The position numbers and the translations under genes were made by a program. A stretch of DNA of 64,000 bases from NCBI GenBank assembly GCA_963711375.1, contig CAVQDV010000003.1, positions 1-64,000 of the forward strand, given 5' to 3'. Below, in pieces: positions 1 to 10,047 of this stretch (the first letter of the stretch is position 1; each line of letters begins with the position of its first letter). Source of the stretch: CAVQDV01 sp963711375. Its GTDB lineage: Bacteria > Pseudomonadota > Gammaproteobacteria > Coxiellales > Coxiellaceae. The notes under the pieces were generated by a model. That model was not told where the DNA came from and did not search any database. It worked only from the letters and a program-made list of their open reading frames with translations.

Positions 1-294
1 GCACTGAAATAAAAGTGGTACATATTTTTGAATATACTTGAAATTTTGGTTGAATTTTTGCCACAACTCTATTGAGCTAAATCAGAGACTCAATCAATTT
101 GGCTTGAAGATAACATCATCAGACCTATTGGCCGTTCTAGAGAGCTTCGAGTCTGATAGCTCAAATAACTCGTCAGATCAAGCTACATCATGGTAGAGCA
201 GAATTCCCTATCTGAAATTTGGACCTACCTATATAAATTCGACAGAGATGTAATCCAGAGATTGTATACAAAACCAGCTCCGGTGTATAAAACT
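1..294. other. Non-coding left edge
   Basis: No convincing reading frame or RNA gene is seen in these 294 bases downstream of the giant minus-strand gene. The stretch is AT-rich and could hold that gene's 3' untranslated region. No clear terminator hairpin was found. Confidence 0.4.
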
Positions 295-3200
295 TTATGG
301 GGCAAAGCCTTCACAATTTTCTAACACATTCGTAGTCCCTTCCTTTTGCACTGGGTTTTGAAATAGTCCTTGTTTGGTTAAATTTTTAATCGCTTTAGAT
401 TCAGAATCAGAAAAAGATTTTGGCACAGTATTTTTTGACCATGTCCTATTCCATAAATTTTTTAGACCCAGCCCGATATTGCCTGGAATTTGAATTAAAT
501 TGTGTAACCCTTCTGCTAATACAGCAGATTCTAACTGCTCAAAAGCTAGCTGTTGACCGAAAATTGCTTTTCCATAATTTCCTTGCGCAAATGAATCAAT
601 TGCCTGCTGCAAATCTTGATAAGACTGATCATAAACCGGATCAACGACTTCTTGACTATAAGTCAAGGTATCCACAATCCCAGCCCCCAAAAACACCCAT
701 CCGATAGGCCCTGCTGAGCTTCCGGCAACATATTCTAATGAAAGCCCAAAAACAACATCACCTGCAGTATTTGCCAAAGCATCTTCAACTAAATTGCCAT
801 CCATGCCTTTCTGCCAGGATGATACTAAATTAAACGTAAATGAAATTAGAAGTCCCTTACTTCCAAGATAAGTTTTTAATAAGCCATTCTCAAAAGTATC
901 TGCATTTGACAATAAGTTAATAATTCCCGCTTCATACTGGGGGCCTAAGTTCTCAATAACCTTGGACCACCCAGCTTCTGTGCCCGCTTTTAGAACTTGC
1001 AATAGGGCGTCTGAAACCCGCTCTGAAAGTTCACGTTCTACTGCGCTTGAAACAGCTCCATTTTCTTTCATCTCTTCTGATGCCTTAAGCAAAACCGTCT
1101 GGAATGCGAGTTCCTTTTCAGGTGAGTCAAAAGAAATATTTTTCAAAGCGTCCTCAAATACTTCTTGTGTGATTGATTGAGATAAATCAACTTCATTTTT
1201 TTCTTTTTGAATTTTTTTTATTTCTACTTCCTGGTTTTCTACCGATTTTAATTCGGTTGGATCATGTTCCTCAAGATTATTTTTTATGGGGTACAGGGAT
1301 TTCGATAGTTTTTTAATTCCTTCGCGAATATTTTTTTTCGATTCTTGAAGATAAACTTTATTAATAATAGGAATATCAATATTAAGATTAAATTTTTGAT
1401 CCTCTGTAACATGTCGACCGTCTCGACTTTGAGTTTGAATTTCACCAATCAATTCTTTAATATCAGTATGTGTTCCCTTTTCCCCATAAATCACAGATTT
1501 TTGCTCAGCCTTATAGTTTTGATAGTCGAGAGTTAGAGTAGCCGTTGAAATTGCTTTTTCACCTGCTACATTCGTTGGCATTTTATCGGACGTTATACGC
1601 TCTACATCATTAATATTAAAACTAACGCCAACACCGGTATAATGTTCCTCATCATGTAACGTAGTGCTTTCCACTTTGTCTGCCGAAAAATTATTCACGC
1701 CACCCGTCTCGATTTTTCCGCCTTCCGTGTAAAGCGTGCCAACTTTTACCACACGCCCATCAGTATTGATTCCCTCTTTAACATAAATACCACTGTGAGC
1801 ATTCGTAATTTTGGAAGTGCCCTTCCCTGAAGAACAAGAAACTTGGCCAGAAGAACTCGCAGAAAATGATTCGTTTTTTATCTCACTCACATCTTGTTTA
1901 CCACGGACAATTAGGATTTCTGTCTCAGCATCCAATGTCTTTGTATTAATATGGGCACAATCAAGTTCAACTTTTTTCATAGCTCCACCTTGATAATGTA
2001 ATTTCATATTTTCTCCAGCAGACAAGGTAGCATTAACATGCGTTGTTGAAGAAGTCTGCGTCTTTGTATAAGAAAAACCAGCCTCTTGAACTTGGCCTGT
2101 AGGTGTTACGCTAACATGAACACTTTCGGTTTTTTGCTTACTAGATGATTCTAAAGGAGCTCCTTGGGCAAGAATTTCTTTCGTATTTGCATCGAAGGAT
2201 TTCCCAGCAGCAACCTTTACCCCATTTTCTAAATCAATTCCTTCGCCAGCTACAAGTTTAACATTACCACCACGATCCACTCCTCCTTGACTTTGAGTTT
2301 GATATTTTATTTTTGTATCCTGTTTAGTCATCGATAACTTTATCGAAGGTGAAAAACCACCGGCTCCACCGAGCCCATAGCGAGCCATTAATTCTTCGTC
2401 AAGTGCTCCATTTGCTAAACCGCGCATAGCATTATTTGTGGTATTGTATAAATCAATTCCTAAATTGGCGGCATTGCTGAGAGTTTCAGCTACATGTTGG
2501 CTTTGAGAAAGAGAATTTATCTTGGCCAGTGTTGCATCCTCTGCAGAAAATGCATCCCATAAATTACCGCTATTTTTAGCCGCATTCCATGCGCCCATGC
2601 CCAAAAAAGAAACGCCAAAAGACTGAGATTTTTCATGTACAGAATGATTCAGAATATCAACACCAAACATAATCCGTTTTCCAGCGTTTATTTCCAAATC
2701 TCCTTCGCCGATAAAATAGGCGCCGCGGGCATCAACATTTCCTTCTGCTGAATGAATTCGTGTCACACCATTATCAGCAAACAACACAGGGCTTGCGTTT
2801 TCATGAATTTCTTTTCGCTTCTTTTTATTTAGGCCCCAAAAGCTAGATTTTGATTTGTGACGACGGTCTTGAGTTTTGAGGCTAAATAATTTCACATCCC
2901 CTTTGGCATACATGTCGGTACCACCTGGAGAAGAAAATCTCCCAGCAACAGATGTAATTTCGCCCTCACCCGACCGCACAATATTCCTCCCATTTCCGGA
3001 ATGCACAACACTGCCTTTAACCGTGGTCGTTGTTTCAATAACATGCTGTTTTGAAAAACCAAAATATTTATTCTTCTTTTTATCCTTGGAAATATAGGTA
3101 TGATATCTGGCCTTAAAATCAACTCCTTTTTCGCCTTCAATGTAATTATCACCACTGCTAATAAAATCGGAGGCTTCTGAAAACACATGTCCTTTAGCTT

Positions 3201-6200
3201 TGACAAATAAGCCTAACCCATCGGTCGTTTCACCTTTTCCACCTGAAATTAGACCAGGATCAAACTCCTTCACAACATCATGCTTTCCCTGGTAGGTTAT
3301 TTCATTACATAGGTTAAGTACATCACCGGCAGATACAATTTGCAAATAGTCGCCTGCGCGTATCACTCCTCCATGATTTTCAACATCATTTGTTGTAGCC
3401 TCAAGAAATGTTTTACTTCGTCCATTAATGATTCCGGCATCACCGACTCGGTAATGCTTATTTGAGCTAGCAGCCTTGGAACCGGCTGTAATATTTTTTA
3501 TGCCAGCGGCCGTAACTGAAACGACATCGCCATTGAGTGTTCCGCCCCAATTATAATAGTTACCAATGGCATCAAAATGAATTTGGCCTTCTGAATACAC
3601 CAGATTATTTGTATGAATATTCTTTGCAGAATTTATATACACACTCTTGGCGTGTGTCTCATGACTTAGGCTAACATCACCCTCTGAAGAAATAAATGAG
3701 AGATTCTTATTATGGTCATACTTAGCTCCATACTGAATGTCCTTTGCTTTTAAGGTGATATCGCAATTACGATAAATTTTTTGATTCGAATGAAAACTAT
3801 CGAGAGTTGAATGGACTAAGCGATCGCTAAAATAATATTTTTCATAATCTCCTGTTCCGGCAATAAAACTCTCTGAATCTGAAAAATGTTCAATATCAAA
3901 GTGTCCCGTGTCTAGTGAACCAGACCCATTTAACGTTGCCTTAGTCGCGTAGACATAAAATAAATTTTCGGTTTCAGATCCTTCCGGCAGATTAATTTTA
4001 TTAATATTCCCTGAGTGTTTGTAATATTTTCCAACAAAAAAAACTTCTCCCTCGTAACGTAAATCGCTGGCATCTTTTATATATTCTGCTTCAAAAAACG
4101 TATCTTTTATTGTTTCTCGGGCAGCCGCGGTAAAATGGAGTTTTTTAAGTTTAGAAAAATGAGACTGGTCTAGATTAAGTTTTCCATCCGATTTCAGACT
4201 CTCACCTTGATAATTTACTTTATTCCAAGAGTAATCTGCTTTCTCAGAAATATGATTATGATCGATTTTTATATCAAACTCACTCAAGGACAACTTACCG
4301 GACATCTCTCCTTTTTCGGCCTTAAATTCCCCGTAAGTTAGGGCAAAGTCTGCGCTGTTTTCTACTATAAATGTCTTAACTTTGCCATCAGAGCCGTTTG
4401 ATGCAATACCTTTAACCTGAGTATAATCACCTCCTTGCAGTTTCCCTGCTAACACAACTTTCTCTGCTATAACGCTATAAATATGCTTTGGTTTAAATTC
4501 TGTCGTTGGTGCTGGAACAGAATCCTCTGTGCTCGATTTTGTTTCACTCGGAGTTTTCAATGGAAAAAAGAGTTCAGTTTCTGGTGTAACAGCACCATTC
4601 ACTATACTATCTTTGGCATGTGTCACAGTTTCGGCATTAATGCTAACTGAATTTTGATAATCCAATTTACCAGCATGCTCATAGTCTTTCGTTTTAACTT
4701 GTACAGTATCAAAAAATAACATGGCATCCCGCTTGCTATGAAAGTGATCAGTGTAATCAAAAAGGACATTCTCAGCATCAACTTTCCCAACCGTGTCGAA
4801 TTTAGTCCCAAGCATTTGAAGATTTAAAAAACTAGATGAAGATGAGTTTTTGTCGGAAAAATTATCGATGTTAACCAAACCATTTTTCAAATTTAGCTCT
4901 CCCAGTTGAGAAAAATTTCCTAGCTCAACCTTAACTCCATTCCCAGAAACTTCTCCACACTCGGCATTCTTCATGGAGTTGGCTTTTATCTTAAAGTGAT
5001 TTAGACCAGTCATATTACCCGAGTTGACAATGCTATTGGCTAAAAATGCAGAGTCGCTACCGCCTGAGTAGCCCACATTATTAAGGAAATGAGTATTAAT
5101 CGTATGACCAAATAAAGAACTTTCAATTCCCGTATTTAAATGTACATAGTTTGATTTATTGGCGTTAAATGCCAAGCTTGTACCAGAATTTACGAGTAAT
5201 AAACTGGTATCGGTATAATTTCCTCCCAAAATTCCAGTCGCTTCTGTAGCCATTTTTTTCCAATCAAAAATTTTACTCTCTAAATTTTTAAAGGAATAAT
5301 TTTCAAATCTCAAGGCTTCTGTATATAAATTTGACAAATATGAATGGTTTTTCTCTACTTCGGAGATAGATCCCTGATAAGTGCCTAATGCATTTGCAGC
5401 AAACATGGCAGCACTTTTAACCTGGCAAATAAGTGGCACCCACTCATGCCGACGAGGCGATTTTAAGAAATCCCAATCATATTTTTGAAACATGTCATAG
5501 AGGCTGAAACCTGTTTTAACAAGTCCGGGAATCATAAAAGCTAAATTTAATAGGTTGATATAGTTAGGTAAAGCTCTTGATAAAAGGCTTTTAGAGAAAG
5601 AAATTAAATTTGAACCTGAAAAAATATATTTGAGATCCGCCGTGAAATTGGGGGCATTGAGACCAGCATTGAGAGAAAACAAGCTATCATTTACATAATT
5701 ATTTGCAAATATAAATCCTCCGTTTACACTAAAAAAACCAGAGCTAGAGAAATTCTTCTTAACATAGACTCGACCAAGCAAGTTAAAAAAATTGCTATGA
5801 ACGGTCATGCTATCACTTTCGATTGATCCAAAATTTAAAACCGCATCATCAAAGCCAAGGAAAATCGATTTTTTTGCAGTTAAAGAACCTTGATTGTTAA
5901 ATGTCACACCATTTGCATGAAAATCCCCACTTAAATCAATTTGGCCCAAATTCTCTATTGTGTCAGAACATAAAATCAAATCGTCCCCGATTATTTTACT
6001 CTCTTCGGCGATATTAATTTTTGAACCCCCACTGATCTGTGGAGTTGCTTTAACATCTTTTCCATCGATTCGAATCTTTTTAGAATGAGAATTTAAATCA
6101 CCCTGAAGGCCTAATTTTTCTGCTTTTAAACCAGAATTACCTTTAAGGGATGTATTGGACTGAGGCCACATATTCATTTGCTCAATTGCCTGTAAGTGAG

Positions 6201-8451
6201 CATCCTCTGCCTCGATTACACCAATAGAGTTAATTTCGTTAGAAAATAAGGTGCTGTCTTTGATTATCGATTTTCCACTCTCAGCAATTGTTGCGAATTT
6301 TTTCGAGTCCACTTTAGACCGATCCAAAATATTAAATTGATCATAAATCGATAACTCTTCAGTTGAAAGGATGCTTTGACAGATTTCAGCACGACCCAGC
6401 GATAGAAATTTTCCTGTTTTTATAGTGGAATAGTGGCTTTTTAAATCCGATGTCTTCTCAGTGATTAATGCCGAACTAGCCACAACAACACTTCCTCCCT
6501 TCAAAGATAAGCGGCCTCCATGATAAAGTTCCTCTGTTTGCAAACTTGCCTTCTCACTCAAAATGATATCGGTTTCACGAGAAAGAGTAGTTCTCTTAAT
6601 TTTTGCAACGCTTGCTTTTAATGTAAGGCTGGAATTTTTCTGTAATAGATTATCGGCATCAATTATTGAATATTCAGAAATCAGATTCGATTCATTCCAA
6701 ATCCGTGTCGCACAAATGGAGCTAAAGTTATAGAGATGCAATTGAGCCCCATCATCATTATGCATTTGATTTGGCGTAATAAATCGTGCATTATTTAAAT
6801 CGATCTGGCCTTCAATGTTGTGACTTATATTATCTTTACTCAGGCCGACCAAAAAAGAAGTATCCAGCTTGACATGCTTGCGTTGAGATATTATCTTCGA
6901 AACAAGCCTGCTTTTAGTAAAATTTAATGCGCTTTCAGGTGCCCCACCTTCCAATATCAAAAAATCTGAATTAGATAAACAGTTATTCACTATTCCGCCT
7001 TCGCTATCAAAGCAAATAAAACTGGCTCTTAATCTAACATCATCAATATCTAGAAACATTTGAAGACGAATTTCATTTGCATATAATTTCACTTTTCTAA
7101 GGAAAGCACCGTTTGCAAGGGCAATTAAATTTTTAGCTTCAATTTTAACGTTTTCAATTTTGGCGCTCGAATGATAACATTTTAAGCTATTACAATAAAT
7201 TTCTGAATTTTTAATTTCATTGAAACCATTTAAACTGAAATTATTTTGTATTGTGGATATACTGTTGTTTGATTTATATTGAGCATTATCATAAACCAAA
7301 AAATTATAATCCGATATGAGTTCTGAATGGTTATTTATTGAAAAAAGCCCAGAAAAGGTGTGTCCATTAGAAACGCTACAATGAGTTTCGTCTAATGAAA
7401 AACATCCACCGCGCATATCAAAATCTTTAACTGAAAAAACAGAATTTTTTATGTCTGTTTCTGCCTTGTCATGATGTCGAAATGCTTTCTGAACCTTAAG
7501 ATCTGATTGAACTACATTTAAGATTCCCTCTTGCTCCAAAACGTCTACTTCATTGAAGGTATTTTTCTCAATTATTTCTCCGCGGTTCCGCAATGTCGTC
7601 GCATCAAAAAAAATGTTTTCAAACTCAACAAGAGTTTTGTCCGAGATGCTAAATACATTGTCAACCATAAACTCAGAGGCGGAATGATCCGCAGCGTGAA
7701 TAATCCGAAACTGAGTATCACCCTGAACTTCACAACCCCCAACGTGAATATAATTTTTACCCAATAATTGCAAAGTTGTTTCAGCGTCTTCACTACCAAT
7801 ATTCAAAATATTACACGCCAAAAAAGTCTCATCACGAACTAGAAATTCACCAATAATTTCACTTTCATAAGCTACCAATCGTAATTTATTGGTAATAGTT
7901 TTGGCACCTTTTGACTGCTGGAAAGCTTGAGTAGTAATGTCATATTGATTTTTTACAATCACACTTGAATCTTGCGTCAATAATTCTGCATTAATTGATA
8001 AATTTTCTGCCTTGATTGGAGCGCAAAATTCAAGACCCTCAGAAACATCTAATCTGACATCCCCTTTGCAGTTAATCCCACTTAAAAAGCACGCCGCTTC
8101 GGCAAACACTGAAATTGAAGAATCCAACTGACATTTTCCATTTATACAGATTGGCCCAGCCGATTTGATGACACAAGATTCCGCCTCAATATCTGTAAAG
8201 ATATTCACTTGCTTTTCAGTAAAGATTTTTATCGTTAATTGACCCTCTGAAGAAAATACTTCGGCAATTTTCTCATTTCCATCGAAAAAATTTCTATGAT
8301 TTCCATGCGATATTGAAATGTCTGAAAAATTGTACTCAAGGTTTTTATCGAGACATATGTTCTGTTCATCTCCAAATTTTTTTAAAGGAACTTTAAGAAA
8401 TTCCACTTCCATATTGATCAAGTTAGGTATCAAAATGCTGTTTCTTGTCAT
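295..8451 (-). CDS. Giant haemagglutinin-repeat protein (2718 aa)
   Basis: This very large, repetitive protein is rich in Asn, Ser and Gly and has the short alternating hydrophobic pattern of a right-handed beta-helix across most of its length. Residues of about 1690-2190 resemble the haemagglutinin repeats of filamentous-haemagglutinin/CdiA exoproteins, with phrases such as GEITSVAGRF, ADNGVTRIHSAEGNVDARG and GGNVKLVAGEGIDL. A more hydrophobic, probably helical insert lies near residues 940-1020 and another near 2570-2600. The family usually begins with a signal peptide and a TPS secretion domain. Neither is visible: the N-terminus (MTRNSILIPNLINMEV) is not a signal sequence, and no TpsB partner lies nearby. 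A typical VENN-toxin C-terminus was not found. It is the last gene of a minus-strand run with the two membrane-anchored coiled-coil genes upstream (13-bp gap). Adhesin or exoprotein function is inferred from the repeats; the secretion route is unknown. Confidence 0.75.
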   Translation of the reverse strand: MTRNSILIPNLINMEVEFLKVPLKKFGDEQNICLDKNLEYNFSDISISHGNHRNFFDGNEKIAEVFSSEGQLTIKIFTEKQVNIFTDIEAESCVIKSAGPICINGKCQLDSSISVFAEAACFLSGINCKGDVRLDVSEGLEFCAPIKAENLSINAELLTQDSSVIVKNQYDITTQAFQQSKGAKTITNKLRLVAYESEIIGEFLVRDETFLACNILNIGSEDAETTLQLLGKNYIHVGGCEVQGDTQFRIIHAADHSASEFMVDNVFSISDKTLVEFENIFFDATTLRNRGEIIEKNTFNEVDVLEQEGILNVVQSDLKVQKAFRHHDKAETDIKNSVFSVKDFDMRGGCFSLDETHCSVSNGHTFSGLFSINNHSELISDYNFLVYDNAQYKSNNSISTIQNNFSLNGFNEIKNSEIYCNSLKCYHSSAKIENVKIEAKNLIALANGAFLRKVKLYANEIRLQMFLDIDDVRLRASFICFDSEGGIVNNCLSNSDFLILEGGAPESALNFTKSRLVSKIISQRKHVKLDTSFLVGLSKDNISHNIEGQIDLNNARFITPNQMHNDDGAQLHLYNFSSICATRIWNESNLISEYSIIDADNLLQKNSSLTLKASVAKIKRTTLSRETDIILSEKASLQTEELYHGGRLSLKGGSVVVASSALITEKTSDLKSHYSTIKTGKFLSLGRAEICQSILSTEELSIYDQFNILDRSKVDSKKFATIAESGKSIIKDSTLFSNEINSIGVIEAEDAHLQAIEQMNMWPQSNTSLKGNSGLKAEKLGLQGDLNSHSKKIRIDGKDVKATPQISGGSKINIAEESKIIGDDLILCSDTIENLGQIDLSGDFHANGVTFNNQGSLTAKKSIFLGFDDAVLNFGSIESDSMTVHSNFFNLLGRVYVKKNFSSSGFFSVNGGFIFANNYVNDSLFSLNAGLNAPNFTADLKYIFSGSNLISFSKSLLSRALPNYINLLNLAFMIPGLVKTGFSLYDMFQKYDWDFLKSPRRHEWVPLICQVKSAAMFAANALGTYQGSISEVEKNHSYLSNLYTEALRFENYSFKNLESKIFDWKKMATEATGILGGNYTDTSLLLVNSGTSLAFNANKSNYVHLNTGIESSLFGHTINTHFLNNVGYSGGSDSAFLANSIVNSGNMTGLNHFKIKANSMKNAECGEVSGNGVKVELGNFSQLGELNLKNGLVNIDNFSDKNSSSSSFLNLQMLGTKFDTVGKVDAENVLFDYTDHFHSKRDAMLFFDTVQVKTKDYEHAGKLDYQNSVSINAETVTHAKDSIVNGAVTPETELFFPLKTPSETKSSTEDSVPAPTTEFKPKHIYSVIAEKVVLAGKLQGGDYTQVKGIASNGSDGKVKTFIVENSADFALTYGEFKAEKGEMSGKLSLSEFDIKIDHNHISEKADYSWNKVNYQGESLKSDGKLNLDQSHFSKLKKLHFTAAARETIKDTFFEAEYIKDASDLRYEGEVFFVGKYYKHSGNINKINLPEGSETENLFYVYATKATLNGSGSLDTGHFDIEHFSDSESFIAGTGDYEKYYFSDRLVHSTLDSFHSNQKIYRNCDITLKAKDIQYGAKYDHNKNLSFISSEGDVSLSHETHAKSVYINSAKNIHTNNLVYSEGQIHFDAIGNYYNWGGTLNGDVVSVTAAGIKNITAGSKAASSNKHYRVGDAGIINGRSKTFLEATTNDVENHGGVIRAGDYLQIVSAGDVLNLCNEITYQGKHDVVKEFDPGLISGGKGETTDGLGLFVKAKGHVFSEASDFISSGDNYIEGEKGVDFKARYHTYISKDKKKNKYFGFSKQHVIETTTTVKGSVVHSGNGRNIVRSGEGEITSVAGRFSSPGGTDMYAKGDVKLFSLKTQDRRHKSKSSFWGLNKKKRKEIHENASPVLFADNGVTRIHSAEGNVDARGAYFIGEGDLEINAGKRIMFGVDILNHSVHEKSQSFGVSFLGMGAWNAAKNSGNLWDAFSAEDATLAKINSLSQSQHVAETLSNAANLGIDLYNTTNNAMRGLANGALDEELMARYGLGGAGGFSPSIKLSMTKQDTKIKYQTQSQGGVDRGGNVKLVAGEGIDLENGVKVAAGKSFDANTKEILAQGAPLESSSKQKTESVHVSVTPTGQVQEAGFSYTKTQTSSTTHVNATLSAGENMKLHYQGGAMKKVELDCAHINTKTLDAETEILIVRGKQDVSEIKNESFSASSSGQVSCSSGKGTSKITNAHSGIYVKEGINTDGRVVKVGTLYTEGGKIETGGVNNFSADKVESTTLHDEEHYTGVGVSFNINDVERITSDKMPTNVAGEKAISTATLTLDYQNYKAEQKSVIYGEKGTHTDIKELIGEIQTQSRDGRHVTEDQKFNLNIDIPIINKVYLQESKKNIREGIKKLSKSLYPIKNNLEEHDPTELKSVENQEVEIKKIQKEKNEVDLSQSITQEVFEDALKNISFDSPEKELAFQTVLLKASEEMKENGAVSSAVERELSERVSDALLQVLKAGTEAGWSKVIENLGPQYEAGIINLLSNADTFENGLLKTYLGSKGLLISFTFNLVSSWQKGMDGNLVEDALANTAGDVVFGLSLEYVAGSSAGPIGWVFLGAGIVDTLTYSQEVVDPVYDQSYQDLQQAIDSFAQGNYGKAIFGQQLAFEQLESAVLAEGLHNLIQIPGNIGLGLKNLWNRTWSKNTVPKSFSDSESKAIKNLTKQGLFQNPVQKEGTTNVLENCEGFAP

Positions 8452-8464
8452 TGTTCTTTCCTAA

Positions 8465-9349
8465 TTAATGTTTAATACCACCATGGTCTTGATTGGCCTC
8501 AACCCTTTGTTCCTCACCATCATCATTGACTGCTCTGTGCCGACGAGAATTCAGTTTTGCCCCTTTCGCAAAGAACCGTTGCCCATTTTGTGCAGCCAAG
8601 CTTGAAGGTGAGCTTTTATTTTGGCTCTCTATTTTCTTTTCTACATTTGTTAGGCGATCCTCAATCTCTTCATCACGCTTAGTTTGTGCCATAATCTGAG
8701 AATTAATTTGTCTGTCGTTTTCTCCATTTTTTTTCTCCAAAATTCCAATTTGTGCATTCAAGCTATTAACCTGTGCTTGGAGCGCTTCATTTTTCTCAAG
8801 GTTTCCCTTGGTTTTTAGGGCCTCATCAACAGTATTACCATCTTGTTGCATAGCAACAGCCTGGGCATGCAGAGCCCCACGAGCTTGAGTAGAAAAAACA
8901 TCAATCTGAGAATTAATTTGTCTGTCGTTTTCTCTATTTTTTTTCTCCAAAATCCCAATTTGTACATTCAAGCTATTAACCTGTGCTTGGAGCGCTTCAT
9001 TTTTCTCAAGGTTTCCCTTGGTTTTTAGGGCCTCATCAACAGTATTACCATCTTGTTGCATAGCAACAGCCTGGGCATGCAGAGCCCCACGAGCTTGAGC
9101 AGAGAAAACATCACGGGCCCCTTGGTCGTAAAAAATTTTTCCACTCCCTGAAATGAGTGCTAAAACACCACCTCCAATACCTAGGCCAGTACCAAGAATC
9201 TCTATTGTGTCAATTGCAATATCAGGTGAAACCTTTCCGACAATTTCAAGAACACTCGGCGCTCCAGCCCATATCCCAATTCCCACGGCGGCAATCACTA
9301 ACCCAACCATAGCGATTTTCCCCAAATTTTTACTAATCCAAAACCACAT
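8465..9349 (-). CDS. Membrane protein with duplicated coiled-coil segment
   Basis: This 294-residue protein of unknown function has two N-terminal hydrophobic segments (about residues 10-30 and 50-68) followed by a long, polar, coiled-coil-prone region rich in Asn, Gln, Glu and Lys. A 70-residue block (from GALHAQAVAMQQDGNTVDEA to the next INSQI) occurs twice in tandem with only a few substitutions. The C-terminus is basic and disordered. A good Shine-Dalgarno (AGGAG) sits 7 bases before the ATG. The gene lies between the 214-residue gene (10-bp gap) and the giant haemagglutinin-repeat gene (13-bp gap), which suggests one operon and perhaps a role in anchoring or exporting the giant protein; that role is inference. 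Confidence 0.7.
   Translation of the reverse strand: MWFWISKNLGKIAMVGLVIAAVGIGIWAGAPSVLEIVGKVSPDIAIDTIEILGTGLGIGGGVLALISGSGKIFYDQGARDVFSAQARGALHAQAVAMQQDGNTVDEALKTKGNLEKNEALQAQVNSLNVQIGILEKKNRENDRQINSQIDVFSTQARGALHAQAVAMQQDGNTVDEALKTKGNLEKNEALQAQVNSLNAQIGILEKKNGENDRQINSQIMAQTKRDEEIEDRLTNVEKKIESQNKSSPSSLAAQNGQRFFAKGAKLNSRRHRAVNDDGEEQRVEANQDHGGIKH
8694..9113 (-). repeat. Two tandem 210-bp direct repeats inside a gene
   Basis: Bases 8694-8903 and 8904-9113 are near-identical copies of exactly 210 bp (70 codons). The reading frame is kept, so the protein gains one extra 70-residue coiled-coil block. The high identity suggests a recent duplication. Confidence 0.85.
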
Positions 9350-9359
9350 AAAATTTCTC

Positions 9360-10004
9360 CTATAATTTATTCATTCCAGGCAAGACTAAGCTTGCATCGG
9401 TGCTCACTAACGAATAGACGGATGAATGCTGATAAAAATCTTTTTGATAATCATCAAAAACATGCATAACCTTTTCATGATAATTTATTCTCTCTGACTG
9501 CAATTTTTCGATTTCAGCTACTTCGTTTACTTCTGCTGATAATATTGGATACCCCGAAAGTAAACTCAGCAATTCATGTAACCTCGCTTGATCTGTCTCG
9601 CAAGGTGCTTTATTAAAAAAAGGGACCTTGCATAATAATTTTGGGCTTTCTTGGTTTGTGTTCGCTTTAGTGGATTGCTCAAGTTCTATTTTGCGAACTT
9701 CCATATCCTGGCGCATCGTCTTTAAGGATTGCTGAATGATTTTAATTTCATCCTGCTGCTTGGCAGATATCAAACGATAATTTTCGAAAGATTGTGAAAG
9801 TTCCTTCAATTTAGATGGGCTTCGATTTTGGAAACCATTCTCTTTAATTGAACAAAAATTTAATCCCTTTTTCCTGATAAAAACACACCCAACAGCTGCG
9901 AATAAAAAAGCAAAACCTGCAAGCTTCCAAATTGTGCCTATATCTCCTTTTATCAAGTTCATAGACATTGTCAAATCTGTTTTTAATAAATTCTCAAGTC
10001 TCAT
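9360..10004 (-). CDS. Membrane-anchored coiled-coil protein, unknown function
   Basis: This 214-residue protein has one transmembrane segment near residues 27-43 (LAGFAFLFAAVGCVFI), then a Lys/Arg-rich stop and a long Gln/Glu/Lys-rich helical region. No family is recognised. It is separated by 10 bp from the next gene of the same strand (another N-terminally anchored coiled-coil protein) and by 43 bp from the MFS gene upstream, so co-transcription is likely. A GGGAG motif lies about 10 bases upstream of the ATG. Confidence 0.6.
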   Translation of the reverse strand: MRLENLLKTDLTMSMNLIKGDIGTIWKLAGFAFLFAAVGCVFIRKKGLNFCSIKENGFQNRSPSKLKELSQSFENYRLISAKQQDEIKIIQQSLKTMRQDMEVRKIELEQSTKANTNQESPKLLCKVPFFNKAPCETDQARLHELLSLLSGYPILSAEVNEVAEIEKLQSERINYHEKVMHVFDDYQKDFYQHSSVYSLVSTDASLVLPGMNKL

Positions 10005-10047
10005 TTCTTTCTAGCTCCCATTTGAATGTTATTGGAGGGAAAGCGTA

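Noticed and set aside
295..1200. CdiA-type toxin C-terminus in the giant protein
   Set aside because: No VENN-like boundary, no recognisable nuclease or pore domain and no small immunity gene downstream.
2876..3206. Reading frames of 60-104 codons inside the giant haemagglutinin-repeat gene
   Set aside because: They overlap a clear long gene, lack ribosome sites and have no protein-like features.
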